Shown in pieces: positions 55,930-64,000 of a stretch of 64,000 nt of DNA; position 1 is the stretch's first letter, and each line of letters starts with the position of its first letter. Under the pieces are notes generated by a model. The model had not been told where the DNA came from. It saw nothing but the letters and a program-made list of their open reading frames with translations, and did no database searches. Source of the stretch: Microstegium vimineum (Eukaryota; Streptophyta; Magnoliopsida; Poales; Poaceae); assembly GCA_022036555.1 (NCBI GenBank), contig CM039130.1, positions 7,476,527-7,540,526 on the forward strand. The letters run 5' to 3'. The position numbers were made by a program, and so were the translations under genes.

Positions 55930-56145
55930 CAGTGGCGGATTTTGAACCGGCACTGGCGAATCGGCAGTGATGAGCCCAAGCCATCACTGTCGGTTATGCC
56001 AAACCGGCAGTGATGGCTCAAGCATCACTGCCGGTTCGTGTTACCAACCGACAGTGATGCTTGAGCCATCACTGCCGGTTTGTTTCACCAACCGGCAGTG
56101 ATGCTTTAGCCATCACTGCCAGTTTGGCACCCCAACCGGCAGTGA
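55930..56145. repeat. Subterminal CACTGCCGG array
   Basis: About nine alternating copies of ATCACTGCCGGTT and AACCGGCAGTGAT, near-perfectly spaced, able to form a series of hairpins. Confidence 0.85.
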
Positions 56146-56384
56146 TATTATTTTTTAAAATTGCATTTTTTTAATTGTTTTATTTTCATTTGGGGTTTCT
56201 GGTTTAGGGTTTATGGTAGAGGTGGTGGGGTGGGAGATCGTGGAGGTGTTTGCTATCGAACCATTTGATATCGATGTGAATTGAAGGTGGTTGTGGACTA
56301 GCGACAATACAAACTCATCACACATTTATAATAATTATTACAAAACATCCAAACAAAACTTAAAGTATTGAATTAATTGTCGCA

Positions 56385-59300
56385 TTACAATAGCCTTTCG
56401 AGGCGGTCTTTTCTGTAGATCTTTTTGAAGTCCTTACTCTGCGCAATGGATAGACATCCTTTTCTATACACTATATCGTCCAGAATAAGAGTTGCTATCT
56501 CCTCTTGAAATCCTCTTATCTCAAAATCCACCAACCTATTGTGGCCCTGATCTTCGCGCTGTAAATTGATACAAGATGATATTGAGATGCACATACGTAA
56601 GACAAAACAATAGAATTAAAATGCGACGCGTACGTACCATGCCATCTCCTATTCCTAGTTTTGCGCCAAAGTAGCAAAGCATTGCCCACATCACATAGAA
56701 CCCGCATTCGTTGTTCCCCATTGGTTGATCTAGGGCCTTGACCTTCTTCATATACTCCGCTCTGAATGGTTCTCTCTCCATTTCTTTTGCATCTTAGGCT
56801 CCACATTTCTCCAATCAGGTAACGCCTTCATTCTATGTGACAATGTAAATGAAGTGTGAAGGCTCAGGACATTATTAATTACAATATCATATGTGATTGA
56901 AAAGTGTGGTGATATTGGGTTCACTTACATATTTAGCACTTTGACTAGGGGTTCGATAAGTTTAAGTGGCTTCTTTTTTGAGTCCCACACCTTGATAGTT
57001 AAATTTTTAAGACTTATATCTACGAGGACGTAATGGTTGCTGCAATCACAAAGTTCATGTTATTGAATGATATATCAAGAAAAAACACTTAAGTAAGGGT
57101 CGAGAACACATACTCGCAATTGTAGGTTAGCAGTGCGTTTGTTTTGCCGACTGAGAACATTCTTTCAAACTCTATCTTCAAACTTGCTGAGACATACGGA
57201 TCTTGGAGACCGGCTTTGCATGTTGTCTCATTTACCAAGATGGGGTCCAAGAAGTCAAAATTGGTATATCGTTTTTGAAGGCAAAATTTTGCTACAGACC
57301 TGCAAAATAAACATGCATGGATATATTCAAATGCAGATCACGTAGTTTATTATAACGTTGTTAGGGTATGGTACTTACATAGTCCATAACATCATAATTT
57401 GCACATCCAGCGAGCGTCGTTGAAAGAGTTGAAAGAGGTCTTCATAATGAATAGTATGCACAACTTCTTCATGATGATTAAAAATAAAACATGGAGGGAT
57501 GCATACTTCAAAGTTTGCATTCTTGTCTTTGCCGTTGTTACTATCTATGATGTAGTAATCATGCAACTGTCGCATGTTTGTTGGCAAATTTCTATACTCT
57601 TCTTGGCTGGCGACCATAGGCTTGCCTAGTTCAAACTTGTATGCAACTTCGGCCTTTTCAAATTCGGTTTTTTCAAAATAGAGATTCTCGGCATCCTCCA
57701 TGCTTATATCCAGGTGTGCGGCCAAGTTTTGTATCTCTAGCTGCTGAAAGGTGTGTAATTCTCTAGCTCTTTCTTGGTTACCCGGATTTTTGCTTTGCCT
57801 TTCAAATTGCCTCTGTTTCTCAGGTATATAAGCCAATCGTTCATACAAGGCAAGTTTGGCGGCCTTTTCTGCAATCTGAGCTCGTAGAATATCGTCCTTA
57901 GTCGGCACTGGCTGCCGCCTTTTACTAGTCATCCTGGGATCTTTACCAATTGAAGCTGATGACCTCCTCTGTTGCGAAGTCGAACCTGGTCTAGAGCTAG
58001 GCCGTCGAGATCCCAGTCCTGGGGACTTTGAAGCTGGTGGAGGAGGAGAAGGAGGAGGAGTCTTCTCCTTTGGCGGTGGAGGAGGAGTCTTCTCCTTTGG
58101 CGGTGGAGGAGGTGTCGGTGGATTTTGACGAGGAGAGAAACCTCTTGGCGGAGGCGACCAGGATGATTCACTGTCATCATCGTCATCCGAAGATGGCTGG
58201 TCGTCTAGCTTGATGAAGCATTTGCGCCAGGCGACATGAGTGCCCAAGTTGTGAACTAGACGTGGCCTATCTTCCTCCACTGGGAAATCAATATGTATCT
58301 TATTGTACTTCTTGTCCAATATCTTATCAATGCTGACCCTGGCTTACCCGAGTTGCACTGGCTTGCCATGAATGACGTTCTCTCCTATAGGAAATGTTTG
58401 TCCGACCGCCACCTTGTCTTTGGTCCACTACTGGCGGATGTACAACCTGACATTCACAGGTTCTGTGATGTCATCCACCGGATGAGGAGCATTGACCTCT
58501 TCTTCGTCAGTCATAGGGGTTGAGCCACAGCTACTGCGGCCCTTGCCGGGCACTGGGCTATTCAAAACCGGGACTGTATGCGGCCCTTGACTCGAACACA
58601 TGGATTGCATAGCGCTCGCCACTTGAGCAGCTATCCGTGCTTCAATGCTCTGTTCTAGCTCCTGTCGCATGCTTTGGAACTCCTCTTCTCTTTGCGTTCT
58701 AGCCCTTGCCCGGCCCCTATAGGAAGCGGATTCACTTTCAAATGCTTTCTCCCAAGGCCCGTCTCCTCTAGTGCGACCGGGGTGCTCCTTGTTTCCAAGT
58801 GCTTGCATGAGCACGTCATTTTCGCTATCTGACCTGCGGGCCCCTCTATGCACTTCCTCAGTGATCGTGGAAATCTTCTGGAGGAGATCGGTGATGGGTT
58901 CAGTCCTGGCGGAAAGGCTCCCGTCAGGATTGTATTGTGCCCCCCTTGCGAGTAGGTAGTTCACTGATCTGGGCTGCCAATCGCTTGTCTGAGGCGTAAC
59001 GCCGCTCTGCTCTAGTGCTTCGACTTGGGCATCCCAATTCGGAATCTTCCTTACGTACCCACGCGATCCTAGGCAGTGAGGATTATTTGACCTAAGCGAG
59101 TTTGCTTTGTTTCTTTCGCTTGATGCCTTGGCCTCATCGGATAGCTTGTAAGCCTTGAACTCCTCCCAGAAGTCCCTCTGCTTGCTGAATTCACCTCCCG
59201 CAAAATTTGGTTCTTTTTCCTCCTTGATGAGCTTGTGCAACTTTCCCTTGAAATTCTTGAAGGAGTGACCCATGATTTCCTTGGCCCTCTTCTTGACTGT

Positions 59301-59868
59301 CGCTTCATCACAATCATTAGGGAAAGTGAAATACCCTCTGAGCTTGTTCCAAACTAGTTCCTTCTCAACTTCTGGAACCCTCCACGGGTCTTGCTCACTT
59401 CCATTCCACTTCCTGTATTTGATCGGGATGAAGTCCCTTACAAGTGCCCCGATGGTACTCTTGTATGGGCCCAATGCTTTAAGTGGCTCCACCGGCTCCC
59501 CTAGTTGATCGAACTGAGAGATGTGCCAGTGTCTAGTTGTCTGAGGGAGCTTTGTTGCACCACGCTTAGTCCTTCTGGAACTCTCACCAGTACTTGGACC
59601 TTCCGGCGGAACCTGCTTCAAAATTTATAAATAAGTCCCCATCAAACTTTTATGGCTATATCTACTGTGTTTTAGGTATGACCTAAGTTATTACCTCGTC
59701 TCCTTGGCCCTCTTCTAGGTTTAGCATATGGCTAGGGCTCCAAGGTCTTTGATCCCCTTGCTGGCTGTCATCGGCTCCTTGGTCACGTTCAGCACCGCCA
59801 CCACTAGTTCCTTGGTCATCAGCTTCGGTCGCAAGGCGACGGGTGGTGAATCGGCGCTTAATTGTCAT
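56385..59868 (-). pseudogene. CACTA accessory gene: Transposase_24-like plus Ulp1-like domain, two in-frame stops
   Basis: Exon 1 starts MTIKRRFTTRRL at 59868 and ends at a GTAATA donor near 59696. The next exon (from about 59610) encodes an En/Spm Transposase_24-like region (LGPYKSTIGALVRDFIPIKY, DPWRVPEVEKELVWNKLRGY), a charged coiled-coil-like block (REEEFQSMRQELEQSIEARI) and a Pro-rich stretch with two identical PPPPKEKTP-type repeats. Two stops, TAG at 58428-58430 and TAA near 58346, interrupt a single frame that runs to 57375. Later exons give a Ulp1/C48 domain: His in NHYVLVDISLK, Asp in IKVWDSKKK (about 56940-57040) and Cys in MGNNECGFYVMW (about 56700). The last exon ends at 56385. 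It is less damaged than its counterpart at 26312-30101. Function of the protease in transposition is unknown. Confidence 0.7.
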
Positions 59869-59939
59869 GTTTCTAGCATAAGAAAATCCATATATACAAG
59901 CATAAGATGATGCCATATATACAAGCATATATGACATTT

Positions 59940-60560
59940 ATACATCTATATCTCTTTCTCTATACAAGTATATAGATAAGTCATGCTATACAAGTATATA
60001 GATAAGTCTATAGATAGCTCATGGGTAGATAGATAGACTCAAGCATCTTTCTCTATCTATCTTTCTAAAGTCATGTATATGTATTATATGAAATGTGCAA
60101 AGTCCTGTTATACATCTCTATCTCTCTCTATATCTCTATCTCTATCTCTCTATCATAAGTGAATCTATTTATAAGTCATGCATCTCTCTATCCATAAAAA
60201 ATTGAATCATGATATATATACAAGGATGCAAGGATGACATACAAGTCTATCTATATATCTCTCTCTTTCTCTATCTCTCTATCTCTCTCTAATCACTACC
60301 TATGTCTCTATCAATATGAATCTATCTCTAATCTCTACCTATCTCTTTCTCTATATCTCTCTCTCTCTCTTTCTCTATCTATGTCATAAGTGAATCTATT
60401 TATAAGTCATGCATATGTACAAGCATAGGATGATGACATATATACAAAGCTATCTTTCTAAGCTATATCTCTCCATCTATCTCTCTAAGCTATATCTATA
60501 AGTACCATGACATGTATCTAAGATATATTTCTCTCTATCTCTCTATCTATATCTCTAGTT
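59940..60560. repeat. CTATCTCT-rich simple repeat
   Basis: Long imperfect runs of TCTATCTCTCTATCTC, interspersed with CATGTATAAGTC-like units, upstream of the accessory gene start. AGCAAGCAAGCAAAAGCAGG occurs twice (about 60580 and 60665). Confidence 0.85.
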
Positions 60561-61067
60561 ATATGTAATCCATCTAAGCAAGCAAGCAAGCAAAAGCAGG
60601 GCATTCCATCTCCTCCCTTTCTCCCCCTCCTTCAATTCATCTCCTCATCTATCTCTCCATGCTAAGCAAGCAAGCAAAAGCAGGGCAGATCCATGTACAC
60701 ATTTCGTCGAACACCTTCGGTGTGTGGACATGGAGCTCACTGAGTGGAAGGTTAGGGCCGGATTTCGCGCTCTTGTACGTGCTCCTACGCTCCTATGCTT
60801 TGGGCGGCGTGTTGGAGCGCCGGCGGGATGGTGCTCCGACGGGGAGAGCCTCCTGCGGCGTCGAGCGGCGGTGTCGGAGAGTGGCGAGCCTCGGGCTGGT
60901 GGCGGCCGGCGATGCAGTGGCGAGCGTCGGGCTGCTGCGGCCGGCTGGAGTGGTGGCGAGCTCGCGCTGCGGCGGGCTGGAGCGGCTGCGTCAGGCAGTC
61001 TGAAACGGCTAAGTGTGGAAGGGCGTGAGTCTGAAAATTTCAGACAGCGCCCTTTCCTTATATAGTC
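60561..61067. other. GC-rich stretch upstream of the accessory gene
   Basis: Open on several frames because of high GC. The translations (Arg/Ala/Gly-rich) are not protein-like. It might be a CpG-rich promoter or captured fragment. No call. Confidence 0.35.
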
Positions 61068-61280
61068 CGCCTCATCACTGTCGGTTCCTATTACAAACCG
61101 GCAGTGATGTCGCCTATCACTGCCGGTTTGTAATAAGAACCGGCAGTGATGAGGGAGCATCAGTGCCGGTTCTTTTGAACCGACAGTGATGATGGCGCAT
61201 CACTGCCGGTTGGTTATTAGAACCGGCAGTGATAGGGGCACATCACTGTCGGTTCCTCTATAACCGGCAGTGATGTGTGT
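61068..61280. repeat. Second CACTGCCGG subterminal array
   Basis: About eight alternating copies of the same motif as at 55930-56145, between the accessory gene and the TNP2 gene. Its internal position suggests a former element end. Confidence 0.85.
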
Positions 61281-61409
61281 ATTTTTTAAATCTGCCTTTT
61301 GCTTTAGAATTCAAATTACTCCTGATTTTTTATTAGAACTTGAAAAACTCCAAACATAGAAGTTGCATAATTTTTAATTCTCTACAACTTTTGCTGAATT
61401 AGCATATTC

Positions 61410-61760
61410 AAATTCTTTATAGTTTTTGAATTTCATTTTGAATTTGAATAAGGGTTTAAAATTCAATTACCCCCTTTGTAATTACTCCAAAAATTTGAAT
61501 AGAAGTTGAAAATCTTCCAACATAACTTTTGCTAGTTTTGAGGAGCTCTACATTATTGCTTATACACTCAAGGTCTAATTCTTTATAGTTTTTAAATTCT
61601 AGTTTGAATTTGAATAAGGGTTTAAAATTCAAATACCCCCTTTGTAATTACTCCAAAAAATTGAATAGAAGTTGAAAATCTTCCAACATAACTTTTGCTA
61701 GTTTTGAGGAGCTCTACATTATTGCTTATACACTCAAGGTCTAATTCTTTATAGTTTTGG
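61410..61760. repeat. Tandem duplication in the TNP2 3' tail, about 165-bp unit
   Basis: A unit from ATTCTTTATAGTTTTT to ACACTCAAGGTCTA occurs twice in tandem (about 61410-61573 and 61574-61752). The homologous tail at 44775-44960 has only one unit. Confidence 0.85.
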
Positions 61761-61891
61761 AATCCCTTTTGACATGACATACATCAATCAACAACGTGGT
61801 ACAACTCAACAATCTCTAGAACTCCATATGATCTCAAATTACTAAAACAACATTTCATTAAGGATTACATAGTTTATGATACTCTAACAAT

Positions 61892-63725
61892 TCACGGTGC
61901 AGGCACGATGATGGCCTCATCATGATCACTCCGGAGGTAAGCAGGTTCGTCACCCTCTTCAAGGACATGTAGGGTAACATCCGCCCCAAAAGGAGCCATT
62001 TCTTCATAACCTTTGTACTCTTCATCGTCTGTCACTCCGTCGACACCTACAATCTTCCTTTTGCCTTGCAATACTACATGTTGTCTTCCATTTGTATTGT
62101 TATCCCTTGCATAGAAGATTTGCAAAACATCCTTTGCAAGGACGAAGGGGTCATCTCTGTATGCGGTCTTGGATAGATCAACGGTAGTGAACCCATCCTT
62201 GTCGGTGTTGATTTCATTCAGTCGGACCCACAGACAATGGAAAAGAGCAACTTTCAGCTGATGTCCATAGTCTAGCTCCCATATCTCATCTATGAAACCA
62301 TAGTATGTTGCCACCACCGTGTCGTACTCATCATGGGCGTCGAAACGAACACCACTATTTTGGTTAGTGCTCTTTCCGTCCTGTTTTTTTGTGTAAAATG
62401 TAAAACCATTTATTTGATATCCTTGGTACATCATTAGCTTAGTCGAAGGTCCGGGGGCTAAGAGATCTAGCTGACATCCCGTCACCTTTCCTAGCCTTTG
62501 GTGTCGAAACCAGTCACCGAATTCCTCCTTATGTTTTTTCTCAAGCCAAGCCTGTGACCTCCCTATGTGCTTAATCTGCAGAAACTGCTTGTGCTCATCA
62601 ATGTATGCCATCACACCGTCGGCCTGCTGGAGAATAGCGAAGTGTGCTTGTCTAAAGGAGACAACTTCGTCCATTTTGACAGCTTTCTCACCTATTGTTC
62701 CTTTGCCCCCTAGTCTTCCATCGTGATGAGATACTGGAACTCCAACCCGCTTGATGTCTAGGTAATATGTGGAGAACTCAATAGCCTCCTCTGTTGACCA
62801 TCCTTCTACCATGCTCCCTTCTGGTTTGAATTTATTCCTAACATACCGCCTGAAAACTTTCATCAGCCTCTCGAAAGGAAACATCTGGTGTAGGTACATT
62901 AGGCCAAGGGCTTTTATTTGATCCACAAGATGAACAAGTAGATGTACTGAAATGTCAAAGTCAGTCGGTGGGAAATGCATCTCAAGCCTGCATATAATCT
63001 CGGCTATCTCCTGCTTCAGGTGGTCTAACCTGCCCACTTCAATGACCTTTTCAGAGATCGCGTTGAAGAACGAACACAACTTTATGATTGGAGCGCGGAC
63101 CTTGTCAGGGAGGATACCTCGCAGGGCAATTGGGAGCAGCTGAGTCATTATGACATGACAGTCATGGGCCTTCATAGAACCATAGTTAAACTTAAGTTCT
63201 CTCATGTTAACTAGCCTCTTCGGGTTCCCACAGTAGCCACTCGGTACTTTGAGATCATTGAAGAAAGAAATAAGCATTTCCTTTTCCTCCTTTTTCAGTG
63301 TCCATGATGCCACCGAAAGTTTCAAGTGGCCATTCTCAAGAGTTACTGGGTGTAACTCCTTCCTGAGGTCCAGGTGTTGCATGTCCAAGCGTGTCGCGAG
63401 AGAATCCTTGCTTGTCCCCCCAGTGTTCATCAACGTGTTAAGTGTGTTACCACACACGTTTTTAGTTATGTGCATTGGATCAAGACAGTGACGTACACTC
63501 AAAAGTGGCCAATAAGGTAGTTTCCAGAAGATTGATTTTTTCTTCCAGATGCTATCGGTTGGCGCTGCTACTGCCCCGTCCCCCTTCCCAAGGACAACAT
63601 TTGTGAGTTGGCTTAATTGTTGAAGCATCTGTTTCCCGTCTCGATACTTTGGAGGTTCACGTTTCTCAGTAGTCCCATTAAAATCTTTTGTATTCCTACG
63701 GTAAGGGTGATCACGACGTAGGAAC
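61892..63725 (-). pseudogene. TNP2-type CACTA transposase, copy 2, 5' truncated
   Basis: Open for 578 codons from an internal Met at 63628, and the frame continues upstream to about 63725, where homology to copy 1 ends abruptly. It carries the C-terminal part of TNP2 (MHITKNVCGNTLNTLM, HVIMTQLLPIALRGIL), a DUF4218-like region (LMYLHQMFPFERLMKVFRRY) and a DUF4216-like C-terminus (VVATYYGFIDEIWELDYG, then AYLRSDHDEAIIVPAP). It lacks copy 1's five-base deletion, CAA-to-TAA stop and C-terminal frameshift, so it is the better-preserved sequence. The transposase-associated domain and the first part of TNP2 are absent, so it cannot be active alone. Confidence 0.8.
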
Positions 63726-64000
63726 CGGACGTTGTTGATGCCGGTTGCTGATAAGGTTAATTGGTGGGGTCAAGTCGTTTGGGCTGTAGAGTTGCTGTTG
63801 CCGATTGCCGATGAGGGGATGTACCGATTGCCGATAAGGGGATGTTGCCGATTGCCGATCGGGAAGCATTGCCGATGCCGATGGGCATGGGGTGCCGATG
63901 AGTATAGGGTGACTTGGCGCTTGGTGTCAGCAGAAAGACTACGGGTGGTCAAAGAAGGAAGCTGCGGATTGAAGGGATCTGCCGATGGAAAGTTTCCATT
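63726..64000. other. Foreign sequence with TTGCCGAT repeats
   Basis: After the break at about 63725 the sequence has no relation to TNP2. It contains about eight copies of TGCCGAT/TTGCCGATTGCCGAT (63796-63900) and no ORF. It probably belongs to another transposable element, perhaps an LTR, that continues past the window. Confidence 0.45.

Larger units (their letters stand above)
55922..63725 (-). mobile_element. Composite CACTA region, CATCACTGCCGG family
   Basis: It begins where the 52978 element is interrupted. CTACAGTGGCGG at 55927 matches CTACAGAAACGG inside the 49276 terminus; the CACTA bases have decayed to CCCCC. CATCACTGCCGG arrays occur at 55930-56145 and again at 61068-61280. A minus-strand accessory gene lies between them and a TNP2 gene beyond the second array. 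Two arrays with TNP2 outside suggest two related elements joined rather than one. The region ends at a sharp break at about 63725. Confidence 0.6.

Noticed and set aside
60645..61160. A 171-residue ORF upstream of the accessory gene
   Set aside because: GC-rich with open frames on both strands and overlapping the subterminal repeat array; no recognisable domain.

Overview
This window is plant nuclear DNA, almost certainly from a panicoid grass (sorghum, sugarcane, Miscanthus or maize type). The evidence is GC-rich intron-poor exons beside AT-rich intergenic DNA, Stowaway MITEs with TA duplications, and several CACTA (En/Spm) families whose subterminal repeats (CACTCGGCAAC, GGGACTAAAGG, CATCACTGCCGG) are typical of these genomes. 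About two thirds of the window is transposable element.

Layout. 1-1303 is the end of a gypsy-type LTR. 1304-6870 is intergenic with MITEs. 7360-9761 (minus) is a frameshifted, kinase-less LRR receptor-kinase gene of the BRI1-like/At1g74360 type. 11725-13164 (minus) is an apparently intact family-1 UDP-glycosyltransferase. 14642-15922 is a TIR element. 16748-20725 is a hAT element with a decayed BED-finger transposase gene. 21596-22403 (minus) is a two-exon GH19 chitinase. 23095-23818 is a CACTA end with a nested MITE. 25850-34879 is a whole CACTA element with matching AAA duplications, carrying a TNP2 relic and an accessory relic that ends in a Ulp1-like protease domain. 38099-41116 is a smaller CACTA with matching CGG duplications. 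44664-49276, 52978-55920 and 55922-63725 are further CACTA bodies, partly chimeric or nested. SINE and LINE remnants lie at 35.4, 41.7 and 42.4-43.0 kb.

The most unusual content is in the small non-TE islands between 25 and 52 kb. They hold four related pieces: a relic of a small membrane-protein gene (25.4 kb), a decayed gene (copy A, 36.1-37.7 kb), an intact gene for a 120-residue protein with three predicted membrane segments (43.9-44.2 kb), and an intact three-exon gene (copy B, 50.0-51.8 kb). Copies A and B share an exon plan and encode what looks like a divergent NAC-type DNA-binding segment joined to a C-terminal BED-type zinc finger. All four have the palindrome CGGGTACCCG, or a one-base variant, repeated just upstream of the TATA region. 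There are ten exact copies in the window and I noticed none outside this interval. If the transposons are removed, these loci form a compact cluster with a common promoter signature. I read it as a co-regulated, previously uncharacterised gene group that CACTA insertions have expanded; this is inference and can be tested by expression and comparative data.
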